In this document: one piece after another, positions 28,201-38,200 of the stretch
Layout: every line of letters begins with the position of its first letter
Numbering within the stretch: position 1 is the first letter of the stretch
Source of the DNA: Struthio camelus
Taxonomy: Eukaryota > Chordata > Aves > Struthioniformes > Struthionidae
Direction: 5' to 3'
DNA length: 64,000 nt
Assembly: GCF_040807025.1 (NCBI RefSeq)
Contig: NC_090946.1
Coordinates: 79,420,641 to 79,484,640, forward strand
Notes under the pieces: model-generated
Database searches by the model: none
Told to the model about the DNA's origin: nothing
Seen by the model: the letters and a program-made list of their open reading frames with translations, nothing else
Program-made: the position numbers and the translations under genes

Positions 28201-28921
28201 AATACGGATTACTGCTTTATGTATTGAGTGTCTTCAGAATACACCACCTATTCATTTCTTATTTTATGTCTGGAAATAAGCTTGTAGCATTTCTGCTAGA
28301 AAGTCATGGTATTGATGGTGGTGTATGGTTTGGAACTGTCTGTTGCTTTGGAGAAGGGTTACAATGGTAGTTATTGTCACACATAAGCAAGTGTATCGTA
28401 GTATTTTTACATCTACTAAACAGCTGAAGGTTTAAGGAACATTTTCGGATCTGCCTGACAAAGTTGCGCTTTGCCTTAATCTTGCCTCTTCTAAAACTGT
28501 TATGTATTCGCAGTATTGAATAAGATGCAGTAGAATTGCTTGCTTCTCCTGTACCTTTGTCAAAAACACTTCCTGCTGTTTTTATCCTGTGATTTCTGCA
28601 TGGCCTCTCAAGTATACAGGCGTCTAACGTGCATAAGCAGTGGCCTGACAGTAATTACCGTTGGTTTGGTGTTTATATAGATGGCACTAGAGAAAGGGAA
28701 TTTGCTATTAGCTTCTCTTGTGTTCTTGCGGTGCTATGTTTTGTAGAACGGATAATTGTTACTTGAACGCTTACTTCACACTTTAATTCCCCCCACAGCC
28801 GGCGACGCGTGGTGAGCTTCCCTTCACTCCAATCAAGAACAAAGCCCAGAAGTTTGCAGCAGCTGAAACATTCAGTGACCTCATTGTATTTTCTCCCCTT
28901 TCTCCCTCTGGGGAAAAATGA
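6964..28921 (+). CDS. DLGAP5: DLGAP5 (HURP), mitotic spindle protein; joined coding exons 2-19
   Basis: Eighteen coding exons (listed singly) join in consistent phase to 2553 nt, giving 850 aa; the human protein is about 846 aa. DLGAP5/HURP binds and stabilises kinetochore microtubules near chromosomes as a Ran/importin-regulated spindle factor. What I see: an N-terminus [10 protein letters not shown] like the human start; a KEN degron at residues 33-35 inside QKENRHK; a basic, charged helix at about 85-115 ([20 protein letters not shown]), the microtubule-binding type; the conserved RITRSKA and VTPMTP blocks; the GKAP homology region from [11 protein letters not shown] (about 452) through LDGFWDM to about 635 (FFRVESPVK); and a C-terminus in FSPL like human. 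Start is the first ATG in exon 2. All introns are GT-AG; donors of exons 4 and 10 are weak GTTTGT. The promoter suggests G2/M expression. Confidence 0.95.
8488..8696 (+). CDS. DLGAP5: DLGAP5 exon 3
   Basis: Acceptor TTTCTGCAG, donor GTAATA. Encodes the charged helix [18 protein letters not shown] and FKVGLYKP, which match the human microtubule-binding region closely. Ends in phase 0. Confidence 0.95.
9181..9273 (+). CDS. DLGAP5: DLGAP5 exon 4
   Basis: Acceptor GCTTCTAG; encodes [17 protein letters not shown], corresponding to human residues around SSVRITRSKA. The donor GTTTGT is weak but keeps the phase (0), and the next exon continues in frame. Confidence 0.85.
10531..10615 (+). CDS. DLGAP5: DLGAP5 exon 5
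   Basis: Acceptor TTTTCTTGTAG, donor GTATGA. Encodes [20 protein letters not shown], resembling the human stretch that ends in VSDKEKK. Ends in phase 1. Confidence 0.85.
11825..12812 (+). mobile_element. CR1 LINE, 5'-truncated 3' fragment (intron 5 of DLGAP5)
   Basis: The sequence starts inside the reverse transcriptase ([10 protein letters not shown]-like at the left edge, with [11 protein letters not shown] where the family has FADDTK, so the catalytic YADD/FADD is changed). It runs through the RT C-terminal region ([46 protein letters not shown]-like) and the short 3' UTR, ending in an ATTCTGTGA repeat-type terminus at 12801-12809. At least one frameshift/stop (TGA at 12173-12175) breaks the frame. 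Same strand as the host gene. 5' truncation and lack of target-site duplication are normal for CR1 in birds. Confidence 0.93.
14177..14272 (+). CDS. DLGAP5: DLGAP5 exon 6
   Basis: Acceptor TTTCTTATAG, donor GTAAGT. With the split codon it reads [18 protein letters not shown], the counterpart of human VVQPV...LRMTRSA. The AG at 14180s is ignored because only the upstream acceptor keeps phase. Confidence 0.87.
15497..15567 (+). CDS. DLGAP5: DLGAP5 exon 7
   Basis: Acceptor TTGTTCTAG, donor GTAGGG. Encodes a short basic segment, [19 protein letters not shown]. Poorly conserved, but splice signals and phase (1 in, 0 out) fit. Confidence 0.82.
17903..18213 (+). CDS. DLGAP5: DLGAP5 exon 8
   Basis: Acceptor GCTGTTTTAG, donor GTAAGA. 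Contains the strongly conserved block [15 protein letters not shown] followed by [17 protein letters not shown]. Ends in phase 2. Confidence 0.95.
18460..18515. repeat. TG/TA/CA microsatellite with dyad symmetry
   Basis: GTGTGTATATATATATA is followed by AACACACATACATG and TATACACACACATACATATG. The TG half and CA half could pair across the TA core as a hairpin or cruciform. It lies in DLGAP5 intron 8, about 150 bp before exon 9. Confidence 0.8.
18668..18789 (+). CDS. DLGAP5: DLGAP5 exon 9
   Basis: Acceptor CATTTCCAG, donor GTATAA. Hydrophilic linker ([14 protein letters not shown]..., ending SLKAEK). Ends in phase 1. Confidence 0.85.
18875..19004 (+). CDS. DLGAP5: DLGAP5 exon 10
   Basis: Acceptor GTTTTTCAG. 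Linker rich in Ser/Thr ending in VLYFR, which begins the GKAP homology region. Donor is the weak GTTTGT. Ends in phase 2. Confidence 0.87.
19407..19492 (+). CDS. DLGAP5: DLGAP5 exon 11
   Basis: Acceptor TTATTTTTAG, donor GTAAGA. Encodes [14 protein letters not shown] and [12 protein letters not shown], near-identical to human. Ends in phase 1. Confidence 0.95.
20100..20260 (+). CDS. DLGAP5: DLGAP5 exon 12
   Basis: Acceptor TACCGTCAG, donor GTATGT. Core of the GKAP domain: [29 protein letters not shown] and [13 protein letters not shown]. Ends in phase 0. Confidence 0.96.
21872..21964 (+). CDS. DLGAP5: DLGAP5 exon 13
   Basis: Acceptor TTTCCAATAG, donor GTATAA. Encodes [14 protein letters not shown] and NEWQPLD, matching human IEDVIHKFNNLIKLEESGW. 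Phase 0 both sides. Confidence 0.93.
23124..23343 (+). CDS. DLGAP5: DLGAP5 exon 14
   Basis: Acceptor TACAATTTCAG, donor GTAGGT. Encodes [20 protein letters not shown] and [17 protein letters not shown], strongly conserved. Ends in phase 1. Confidence 0.95.
24452..24683 (+). CDS. DLGAP5: DLGAP5 exon 15
   Basis: Acceptor CTCTTTTCAG, donor GTAGAT. Ser/Thr/Pro-rich with two TPR(R/S)S-type sites; a likely phosphorylated, disordered C-terminal segment. Ends in phase 2. Confidence 0.9.
25034..25091 (+). CDS. DLGAP5: DLGAP5 exon 16
   Basis: Acceptor TTTCTCTTTCAG, donor GTAAGT. Encodes [20 protein letters not shown]. Short and variable, but phase (2 in, 0 out) fits. Confidence 0.82.
27093..27264 (+). 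CDS. DLGAP5: DLGAP5 exon 17
   Basis: Acceptor CTGTTTTTCAG, donor GTGCAT. Encodes [20 protein letters not shown] and RSPEKD, matching human EGMELN...DVLMSSPEKN. Ends in phase 1. Confidence 0.92.
27655..27704 (+). CDS. DLGAP5: DLGAP5 exon 18
   Basis: Acceptor TTTTTCAG, donor GTAAGT. Encodes [14 protein letters not shown], matching human LNCSNPF. Ends in phase 0. Confidence 0.88.
28799..28921 (+). CDS. DLGAP5: DLGAP5 exon 19, terminal coding exon
   Basis: Acceptor TTCCCCCCACAG. Encodes [20 protein letters not shown] and ends [11 protein letters not shown] with TGA at 28919-28921; human ends ITFSPLQPGEF. The 3' UTR follows. Confidence 0.93.
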   Translation, partial: PATRGELPFTPIKNKAQKFAAAETFSDLIVFSPLSPSGEK

Positions 28922-30080
28922 AGAGTGACTTGAAATTCAAAATGTGTAAATTCTATTGATGAAAAAACATAGAGGATATCAGAGATAGTCTGCTACCTCT
29001 CAACTGTGTTCTGAGTGAATATCTGTAGTATTTTATAGTTGAACTTATATTTTGTAACATTTTATAGTGCAGGCATTATGCACTGTGATTACGGCTGTAT
29101 AGAAATAGCAGTGTGTTTGCTGGTTATACTGCTGTAGCCAATGATTGTATACTCTGACTCCAACCTGAAATATTTTTATTTTTGTATAGTTTCATGTTAT
29201 TCCTGTCTACTTCAAGTTGTAAAATTATTCATCTTTAGGCTGTTCTCTCCACCTGGTCTTTCTTACCTCATGAATTATTTTCTTAGAGAGATGGCTACTG
29301 GATTAGCTGGACCTGTGCCCTCTTCCTGATGGGAGGGCACCTGCTGGGAGTAAGAGTTGCCCTGCTACTGATCCTGAAGTGCTGTTCCATATTCTACTGC
29401 TGTCACCAGGGTGGTGTTACTCCCTTGGGCTCTAGTATTCTGTGCATTAACTGTGCTTAATCCCCCGATCTGACAAGCTTTGCATATAATACTTTCTTGT
29501 TACAAGGTGGTTACCACTACTTGCTTTGTAACAGTAGAAACAATTTTTCAGGAAAAGGATTTACAAGTCAGGTAATCTTTTCCCTGCAGTATATTAAATA
29601 GGGTTTTTTGTTTTGGGGGGGAGGTTTTTTTTTTTGCTTTTCAGCAGGTACCTGTGTCCTTCAAACCAACCTCCATTTGCTCTCTTCCCTTTTTTTCAGC
29701 TGAAGATCTCTTAACCTCTTTCTCTGAAAACTTGACATGTTATTGTCAGCCTCTGCTTATTCCTTACGTATTCTCTTAGCTGGATTAATATATTCACATA
29801 TAGGGAACATGCAGGTCACTAAGTAAATATAAAGAATAAGTTATTGGCGTACCTTCAGCTGACATATTTTTAAGAAATACCTGACTGGGCTTCTTCTTGC
29901 AGTGATGATCTTAGTGTAATGCACATTCTTCCCCCTAGCCTTTACTGTAAACCCAGTGAAGGTAATGCAAATCCCTCAGTCTGTAATCTTTCACAGCAGA
30001 AAGCATTGCCGCTACACTACAGCTGGGGGAGCTTGTCTGATTTAAGATCTAACCTGGAAATTGTGTACCTATTACACTGA

Positions 30081-30086
30081 AATAAA
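30081..30086 (+). terminator. AATAAA, candidate DLGAP5 poly(A) signal
   Basis: First canonical plus-strand AATAAA found after the DLGAP5 stop, 1.16 kb downstream. Distance is long for this gene, so confidence is limited. Confidence 0.35.
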
Positions 30087-31300
30087 ATAGAGGAAGCTGA
30101 CCTGACTTGGTGTTACTGTGCTGGAATCAACTTTCTTCAATCGTAAATGCGGTTTTTATGAATAGTCTCAAAAAGCTAGCTCTCACCGACTTGCTTTTTC
30201 TGTTCGCTCTTCAAGCCTGTGCAATGAATAGTGGTAAGGAGGGAGTTCTGCCATCTGACGTATGCGTGCACGCCCATGTTAGCAATGTGCTGGTCTAGGC
30301 CGCTGGTTCTGCTGGAAATGTGAACACTGTGCTTGTTGTAATATGGCAGTTCCAAGCATAAATGGAGTGACTGTTATATAAAAGGGTGAGACGTGCCAAA
30401 GATCCTTGGAAACTTCAGCAGTGGCTTATTGCACCACTCTTGTTTTGCAGACAAGACTAGATCAACAGTGAAGGGAACATACTTTAATCACCAGTCTGAC
30501 TCATGAGCTGAACTTGCCAGTAAACTTCCTCCCCACCCTCAAACCGGTCTTGACTGACGTGGAAGCAATGAGGCGAGGGAGCACGAGGCCTGTGGCCTGT
30601 TTAATGGGGTATGTAATGCTCGTACAAAGTGGATATTCTGAGAGGAAAGTGTGTTCGGGACATGCTGGTCTGGGCCACCCCCTGCAGCTCTGACAGCAGA
30701 ATGGGCCTATGAAACGGGAGAGCAGTAACTTTCCTAGCCACGATTGCCTGGGAGGGTGGGGGGTGGATTTTGCTCCCTCCTAATTTGGCTTTGAACCCAA
30801 CGCTGAAGTTCCTCATTCTGGTCAGGATCAGGGGCCTCTCTCGTTTTCCCTGTTTTCAGCGTTTCCTAGTGGACAACTTCAGTGAGGTGACACTTCTGTG
30901 AATTATGCACAGCCCCTTCACAGCCTGAGCGTGCAGCTCCTGCCCTTGTGCTCCCCTGGGGACTGAACTGCCCTTCTCTACGTTGATTCCTTCAGTGGAA
31001 AGGCAATAACAGTGCTCTATCCAGCAGAGGCTAAAAATACCAACTACTGGCTGGTACTAGGTAGGGTGCAGGATTTCCACTCTACCTCACAGGACCACTA
31101 GCCACATGGCACGGACTGCTTTCCCAAGTACTTGTCTTCTGGCAGATCAGAAATGGCTCCTATTCATTCTCTTTTGGCAATGAGCTTTTCTCATTCTCTA
31201 CTGCAAAGATTCAGGTACTTCCATATTTGAACTTTGAACTTGCTGGAGGAGCTTGTCCTCTGGTATCTTACAGAAAACAAATTTTACTTCCAAAGTATAT

Positions 31301-31306
31301 TTTAAT
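31301..31306 (-). terminator. ATTAAA, candidate LGALS3 poly(A) signal
   Basis: Minus-strand ATTAAA lies 84-89 nt after the LGALS3 stop codon. This is the second most common vertebrate signal and gives a compact 3' UTR. Confidence 0.55.
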
Positions 31307-31389
31307 TAAATGTAGTAAAAGGATTCATGCAAGAAGGCACTTCTGTTACAGCCATATTAAAAGCATGAAATTATGTGACAACACCTTAG

Positions 31390-31545
31390 TTATATCATGG
31401 TAGGCATAACGCTGGTGAGAGAGATGTCCCCAGCAATGCAGAGTCTGGTGATTTCATTCAGTCTCTTCTCCCGGTAGTTGTACTGCAGCAAGTGAGCATC
31501 ATTGACTGCTACCTTGAAGTGATCCACCTCACAAAGGATCTGGAG
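31390..31545 (-). CDS. LGALS3: LGALS3 exon 6, terminal coding exon
   Basis: Acceptor TTATTTCAG; encodes [20 protein letters not shown] through TMI with stop TAA at 31390-31392. Phase 0 in. Carries the last CRD strands. Confidence 0.95.
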   Translation of the reverse strand, partial: LQILCEVDHFKVAVNDAHLLQYNYREKRLNEITRLCIAGDISLTSVMPTMI

Positions 31546-34115
31546 CTGAAATAAAGACACCAGATTAGACAAAAGATAAATTCTAGATTTGTTGCAGTTT
31601 TAAGGCACAAAATCGGACTGAAAACAAGCAGGTCTGGCACCTGGTGAAGGGCTGCTGCCAGCCGAGTCCAGCCTGGTGGTGTGTAGGAGTAGGAGCTGGT
31701 ACAGCAACTGTCATTTGCAAAAACAGTGATGGTCTTTGCCTTCCCAGAAGCCCTCATCTACTCTTTCTCCTTGACAATTTAGCTAAGCATCTCCTCATGA
31801 CTACTGCAATGTTTTCAGGTTGCAGTGCCCAATGTTTCACGGTGAGAGCTGCCTTCTCACCATGCGTTGAACCCACTCTGCAGGAGAAGCAGCTCGAGAA
31901 GGGTTGTTGGCTGCTCTCCCTGCAGGCTCTTTGGAGACCTAACTGATCTGAAGCTGACTTACCCTAAATAGAGGGGAAAAAAATGCCTTATGGAAACCTG
32001 TTAAACAACTGCTGGAGCATGGCAGCGTAAATGGAGAGCATTTAAAAGTAGAGAGGGAGAACATAAATAAGCAGAAATTAAATCTCAGGCATCTTCCTTC
32101 TAAGAGGGAGCAGATTCGTGTGGGAAAGCATCAAGGTCCTTATAGTTATTCCCCACCTCGTTACACAGCCCTGATGAAACAACTCTGCCAGCATGTGGTA
32201 GGGGTGCTGCTGGCACGTTAACAGCATGTTGGTGCCACCAGGACATAACTTGCAGGTGGATTTTCGAGTTACCGCTCTCAGAAGACACACATCTAAGGGG
32301 CCCAGCTCCACCAGCCATGTGGGATCTCCAAGTCCCAGCTTTGGGGCTGACGCAACTTTCTGCCCAGACGTCTGCAGGGATAAAGAGCTACAACGCCTAA
32401 CATGCGGCAGTGATGGTGTCGAGTCAAATGAGGGACTGGAGTGGCTGAAGGCTTCTGTAATAAACTGCTTTTACAAGCAGGTAGAGAAACTGCATTTTTC
32501 AGACAGGAGAAAGGGTGTGTCTGTCCGTCTGTCATGTACCGAACAAATTGGCCCTTTTGGGTGTGGTTAAGGGGTTTGAGGGGGTTTTTTTTGCGGTTAC
32601 CTTGAAGGGTTTTCCAGCTTCAAAGGGAAACCTAGGTGCCGTTCTCTCCTCCTTTCCCCAGTTGTTCTGCAACATTGAATTACAGACGATGACTTTTCTG
32701 TTATCCTCGTTGAAGCGGGGATTAAAGTGGAAGGCAATATCGTGCCCTCGCTTGAAATCCAGGGAAAATCTGCAACGACAGCAAGGGTTTAGCCGCTTTT
32801 GCCGCGAAAGCCCCGGCCTCTGTTACAGGGCCTGCCGAAAGCAGCGCTGCGCCCGCAGGGCTGCTGCTGGGTGCTCGGCGCCCCGCTACCTGTTTGGTTT
32901 TGCGTTCGTCGTCCCCGTGACGGTTATGAGCATCCGCGGCATGAGGCCCGCCTGCAGCGGCAGCTCGAACGGGACTTTCTGGGAAAGAGCAGGGATTTGG
33001 CGTTGGCGGGAAGGCACGTTAACATACAGCCAAAGCCCAGGGCTCGGGCGCGGGCTGGGGGGGGGGTCTCGAGGCACAGCAGGAGGCTGTGGCTTCACAA
33101 CATCCCGGCCCATCGCTCGCGTGTCCCCGCAGAGCCCCCCCTCCCCGCGCCACCAGGGTGACGTGGTGCTTGGCCGCCCGCAGGCCCCCGTGAGCCCACG
33201 GAGGTGTTCGGCTCCCGCTCGGGGCCCCTCGACCCCTGCGGCCAAGCACGGCTGAAACCCGACGGAGCCGTTACCATCGATGCGGCCCGTCCCTCTTGCG
33301 GAGGAGACGGCCCGAAGCCAGGGCCGCTGGGCGGCTGCGCCGGGGCAGGACAGGGCCCTGGTCCCGCTGGCGCTCCGGGGAACGCTCCGGGTGCTCCAGG
33401 GAACGCTCCAGGTGCTCCAGGATACGGTCCCGGTCCTGCTGGTGCTCCAGGATACGGCCACGGTGCCCCCGGATAAGCTCCCGGTGCTGCCGGCGGCCCC
33501 GGGTAGGTCCCCGGCGGGCCCGGATACGCCGGGAAGGCGCCGGGGGCCGGCGGCGGGTTGCCCCAGGCGGCCGCGGGCCAACCTTGGCCCGGGGGAGCGC
33601 TGGGGTTCGGGCTGTTCCCGCTGGGCAAGGCGTCAGAAAGCTGCACGGGCAGAGGAGGAGGGTTAGGAAGGAGACGGGAGGGAGCGAGAGGAGAGCCGGG
33701 AGCGAAAGCTGGGCGGCCGGCGGACGCGCTCCTAGCTGCCGGCGGCGGGGAGAGCGCCGTCTCAAGCGGCTCTGGGTTCGTTTGGGAGCGGGACGCTCCG
33801 GCTCACGAGTCCCTGCGGGTCCCCCGACCGCCGCGGGCTTTGGGGCAGGGTCTTGCCGTCTTTCGCGGCCGGCATCGCACGCCAAACGCGGCCACGCAAG
33901 CGTCCGTGAGCAGCTAACGCGATTTGAGGTTTCCAGGAAGTGGCTTAGCGGTTAGCGTGGGTCTAACTAGGTCGGGGAGTTAGGCAGGGTAGCAAAGACT
34001 AGTTCTCGTTTTTGCAATAGTCCCTCCACTTCCGTGCAACGCAACAGCGACGGGCCCGGCTTTTTTTTTTTTTTTCCTTAAAAAAATCAGTACTTACGGA
34101 GAAACCGTCTGCCAT
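31390..34115 (-). CDS. LGALS3: LGALS3, galectin-3; joined coding exons 2-6
   Basis: Five coding exons join in phase to 265 codons plus stop; chicken galectin-3 is similar in length. Galectin-3 is the chimera-type galectin: a Pro/Gly/Tyr-rich N-terminal part for self-association and one carbohydrate-recognition domain for beta-galactosides; it acts in cytosol, nucleus and, by unconventional secretion, outside the cell. What I see: [14 protein letters not shown] at the start, [10 protein letters not shown], then about ten P-G-x-(Y/F)-P-G-type repeats to about residue 128, then the CRD with [14 protein letters not shown], the sugar-binding HFNPRF, the V..N and NNWGKEER residues all intact, and the C-terminus [17 protein letters not shown]...TMI. 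There is no signal peptide, as expected. CRD exons are 89, 169 and 156 nt. Upstream sits an 8-kb minisatellite. Confidence 0.95.
32601..32769 (-). CDS. LGALS3: LGALS3 exon 5, core CRD
   Basis: Acceptor CGTTGCAG, donor GTAACC. Encodes [19 protein letters not shown] and NNWGKEER, the sugar-binding residues. The loop after EER (TAPRFPFE) looks one residue longer than human (QSVFPFE). Confidence 0.95.
32890..32978 (-). CDS. LGALS3: LGALS3 exon 4, start of CRD
   Basis: Acceptor CTTTCCCAG, donor GTAGCG. Encodes [19 protein letters not shown] then [10 protein letters not shown], phase 0 in and 2 out. Confidence 0.93.
33275..33640 (-). CDS. LGALS3: LGALS3 exon 3, N-terminal repeat exon
   Basis: Acceptor GCCCGTGCAG, donor GTAACG. 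366 nt, phase 0 both ends. Encodes [23 protein letters not shown] and the Pro/Gly-rich repeats of the PGAYPGAP and PGAFPGAP type. GC-rich, as expected for collagen-like coding. The donor after GCATCGATG gives a clean join to KVPFE. Confidence 0.9.
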
Positions 34116-34119
34116 CTTC
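34098..34119 (-). CDS. LGALS3: LGALS3 exon 2, 22-nt exon with start codon
   Basis: Acceptor TTATTCTAG, four leader bases, then ATG at 34115-34113 and MADGFS, then donor GTAAGT. Human galectin-3 begins MADNFS. Too short to be found by ORF scanning; found from the conserved start and splice signals. Confidence 0.9.
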
Positions 34120-34342
34120 CTAGAATAAAAAGACGAAGGGGCGGTCAGTCGTTTTTATCAGCTGCCACCCGAGAAAAAAACCCAGCGCTGCAAAGCCGCA
34201 GATCCCAGCGCCGCGGTCTGAAGCGAGGGGCACGCGACCGGCCTGAGAAAGCCGGGGGCGACCAGCGCCAGCAGCGGCCGCGGGACACGAGCTGGCCTCG
34301 TCTCGGCCGGCATGCGCCGAAGTAGAAAGGGCACCGGGCTGA

Positions 34343-34789
34343 ACGCCACCACCACCACCGGCACTGCTACCACTGCTGCCACCACCGCCACCACCACCAC
34401 CGGCACTGCTACCACCACCGCCACCACCACCACCAGCACCGGCACTGCTACCACTGCTGCGACCACCACCACCACCACCACCACCGGCACTGCTACCACT
34501 GCTGCCACCACCGCCACCACCACCACCAGCACTGCTACCACTGCCACCACCACCGCCACCACCACCACCGGCACTGCTACCACTGCTGCCACCACCGCCA
34601 CCACCACCACCAGCACTGCTACCACTGCTACCACCACCGCCACCACCACCACCAGCACTGCTACCACTGCCACCACCACCGCCACCACCACCACCGGCAC
34701 TGCTACCATCACCACCACCACCACCACCACCACCACCAGCACTGCTACCACTGCCACCACCAGCACCACCACCACCACCGCCGCACTCA
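34343..34789. repeat. GGT/ACC-rich minisatellite in LGALS3 intron 1
   Basis: About ten units of 39-42 bp. On the plus strand each begins GGCACTGCTACCACTGCTG or a close variant and continues as a run of ACC/GCC triplets. On the LGALS3 sense strand this is a long GGT-rich tract. Because all units are multiples of three, several frames stay open over the whole array (poly-Thr/Ala, poly-Gly/Ser, poly-Val), which are not genes. Confidence 0.92.
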
Positions 34790-35016
34790 GCGCAGCAGCC
34801 AGGGGCCGCGCAGCCTCGGCCGGGGCCGCGCAACGAGCATCGTTTCCTCCCGACCCGCGGCCCGGGCACGGGGGGGACCCGGCCCCGGGGGGGCAGCGGG
34901 GCCGCTCCGACGAGCTGCGGCCGGAGCCGGCACCCGCCGCGACAGGGCGGCTGGAGGCGGCGCTGCCACCGCCTGCGGGTCACCCCAGACCCCCGGCCCG
35001 GCCCGGCGCCGCTCAC

Positions 35017-35220
35017 CTGCGGGCTGCGCTCCCGGCGGCCCCGCTCCGGCTGCGCCTCCGCTCCGGCTCCGCTCCCGGCGGCGGCGGCGGCGGCTCCTGT
35101 CCCCGCCCGCAGCGGGGCGGCCCCGGCGGGTCCCGGCCCGGCGCGGGGGGAGCGTCGGCCCCGGCGGCGCCTCCCAGCGCCCGCTCCGCCCCCGGCCCGG
35201 CCCGGCCCCGGCTGCCCGAC
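35017..35220 (-). other. LGALS3: LGALS3 promoter and non-coding exon 1 (5' end uncertain)
   Basis: On the minus strand GCCCGCAG is followed by a textbook donor GTGAGC (35016-35011), so exon 1 ends at 35017. The 200 bp upstream is very GC/CpG-rich with GC-box motifs (GGGGGCGGAG, GGGCGGGGAC) and no TATA box. All of it lies between the donor and the edge of the 24-bp array at 35224, so core promoter plus exon 1 must fit in that interval unless an upstream alternative first exon exists. Confidence 0.6.
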
Positions 35221-35223
35221 AGC

Positions 35224-38200
35224 TCGGTACTAACCCACCGCCCAACCCCGGTACTAACCCACCTCCTCACCCCGGTACTAACCCACCGCCCCACCCCGGT
35301 ACTAACCCACCTCCTCACCCCGGTACTAACCCACCGCCTCACCCCGGTACTAACCCACCTCCTCACCCCGGTACTAACCCACCGCCTCACCCCGGTACTA
35401 ACCCACCGCCCCACCCCGGTACTAACCCACCTCCTAACCCTGGTACTAACCCACCGCCTCACCCCGGTACTAACCCACCGCCCCACCCCGGTACTAACCC
35501 ACCTCCTAACCCCGGTACTAACCCACCGCCTCACCCCGGTACTAACCCACCTCCTAACCCCGGTACTAACCCCCCGCCCAACCCCGGTACTAACCCACCG
35601 CCCCACCCCGGTACTAACCCACCGCCTCACCCCGGTACTAACCCACCGCCCTACCCCGGTACTAACCCACCGCCTCACCCCGGTACTAACCCACCTCCTC
35701 ACCCCGGTACTAACCCACCGCCCCACCCCGGTACTAACCCACCGCCTCACCCCGGTACTAACCCACCGCCCAACCCCGGTACTAACCCACCGCCTCACCC
35801 CGGTACTAACCCACCTCCCCACCCCGGTACTAACCCACCGCCTCACCCCGGTACTAACCCACCTCCCCACCCCGGTACTAACCCACCGCCCAGCTCGGTA
35901 CTAACCCACCTCCCCACCCCGGTACTAACCCACCGCCCAACCCCGGTACTAACCCACCTCCTCACCCCGGTACTAACCCACCGCCCCACCCCGGTACTAA
36001 CCCACCGCCCAACCCCGGTACTAACCCACCGCCTCACCCCGGTACTAACCCACCTCCTCACCCCGGTACTAACCCACCGCCCAACCCCGGTACTAACCCA
36101 CCGCCTCACCCCGGTACTAACCCACCGCCCCACCCCGGTACTAACCCATCTCCTCACCCCGGTACTAACCCACCTCCTAACCCCGGTACTAACCCACCGC
36201 CCCACCCCGGTACTAACCCACCGCCCAACCCCGGTACTAACCCACCGCCTCACCCCGGTACTAACCCACCTCCTCACCCCGGTACTAACCCACCGCCCAG
36301 CTCGGTACTAACCCACCGCCTCACCCCGGTACTAACCCACCTCCTCACCCCGGTACTAACCCACCGCCCAGCTCGGTACTAACCCACCTCCTCACCCCAG
36401 TACTAACCCACCGCCCCACCCCGGTACTAACCCACCGCCTCACCCCGGTACTAACCCACCTCCCCACCCCGGTACTAACCCACCTCCTCACCCCGGTACT
36501 AACCCACCGCTCCACCCCGGTACTAACCCACCGCCCCACCCCGGTACTAACCCACCGCCCAACCCCGGTACTAACCCACCGCGCTAACCCCGGTACTAAC
36601 CCACCGCCCAACCCCGGTACTAACCCACCGCCCAACCCCGGTACTAACCCACCGCCTAACCCCGGTACTAACCCACCGCCCAACCCCGGTACTAACCCAC
36701 CGCCCTAACCCCGGTACTAACCCACCGCCCAACCCCGGTACTAACCCACCTCCCCACCCCGGTACTAACCCACCGCCCTAACCCCGGTACTAACCCACCG
36801 CCCAACCCCGGTACTAACCCACCTCCTAACCCCGGTACTAACCCACCGCCCAACCCCGGTACTAACCCACCACCTCACCCCGGTACTAACCCACCGCCCT
36901 AACCCCGGTACTAACCCACCGCCTCACCCCGGTACTAACCCACCTCCTCACCCCGGTACTAACCCACCGCCCCACCCCGGTACTAACCCACCTCCTCACC
37001 CCGGTACTAACCCACCGCCCTAACCCCGGTACTAACCCACCTCCTCACCCCGGTACTAACCCACCGCCCAACCCCGGTACTAACCCACCGCCCCACCCCG
37101 GTACTAACCCACCGCCCAACCCCGGTACTAACCCACCGCTCCACCCCGGTACTAACCCACCGCCCAACCCCGGTACTAACCCACCGCCTCAACCCGGTAC
37201 TAACCCACCGCCCAACCCCGGTACTAACCCACCGCCTCACCCCGGTACTAACCCACCGCCCAACCCCGGTACTAACCCACCGCCTCACCCCGGTACTAAC
37301 CCCCCGCCCAACCCCGGTACTAACCCACCGCCCAACCCCGGTACTAACCCACCGCCTAACCCCGGTACTAACCCACCGCCCCACCCCGGTACTAACCCAC
37401 CGCCTCACCCCGGTACTAACCCACCACCCAACCCCGGTACTAACCCACCGCCCCACCCCGGTACTAACCCACCGCCTCACCCCGGTACTAACCCACCGCC
37501 CCACCCCGGTACTAACCCAACTCCTCACCCCGGTACTAACCCACCGCCTCACCCCGGTACTAACCCACCGCCCCACCCCGGTACTAACCCACCTCCTCAC
37601 CCCGGTACTAACCCACCTCCTCACCCCAGTACTAACCCACCGCCCCACCCCGGTACTAACCCACCGCCCTAACCCCGGTACTAACCCATCTCCTAACCCC
37701 GGTACTAACCCACCGCCTCACCCCGGTACTAACCCACCGCCCCACCCCGGTACTAACCCACCTCCTCACCCCGGTACTAACCCACCGCCTAACCCCGGTA
37801 CTAACCCACCGCCCAACCCCGGTACTAACCCACCGCCTAACCCCGGTACTAACCCACCTCCTCACCCCGGTACTAACCCACCTCCTCACCCCGGTACTAA
37901 CCCACCGCCCTAACCCCGGTACTAACCCACCTCCTCACCCCGGTACTAACCCACCTCCCCACCCCGGTACTAACCCACCGCCCAACCCCGGTACTAACCC
38001 ACCGCCTCAGCCCGGTACTAACCCACCGCCCTAACCCCGGTACTAACCCACCGCCCTAACCCCGGTACTAACCCACCTCCCCACCCCGGTACTAACCCAC
38101 CGCCCAACCCCGGTACTAACCCACCTCCTCACCCCGGTACTAACCCACCGCCTAACCCCGGTACTAACCCACCGCCTCACCCCGGTACTAACCCACCGCC

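Larger units (their letters stand above)
28922..31389. other. Convergent spacer with the 3' UTRs of DLGAP5 and LGALS3
   Basis: DLGAP5 (+) and LGALS3 (-) end 2.5 kb apart, tail to tail. Candidate plus-strand poly(A) signals are ATTAAA at 29593 and AATAAA at 30081, so the DLGAP5 3' UTR may reach 0.7-1.2 kb; a shorter one using a variant signal is possible. The rest holds T-runs and no recognised gene. Confidence 0.5.

Noticed and set aside
32515-33255. 246-codon plus-strand frame opposite LGALS3 CRD exons
   Set aside because: Antisense shadow of real LGALS3 exons 4 and 5 and GC-rich introns.
34120-35016. 298-codon minus-strand Gly/Ser-rich frame
   Set aside because: It is the GGT-rich minisatellite of LGALS3 intron 1 read in frame; it ends in intron and does not join exon 2 in a sensible way.
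34312-35904. 530-codon plus-strand frame (Thr/Ala-rich, then LTH-R-PTPV repeats)
   Set aside because: It runs through two unrelated arrays whose units are multiples of three, plus GC-rich DNA where stops are rare; antisense to LGALS3 exon 1, no family similarity.
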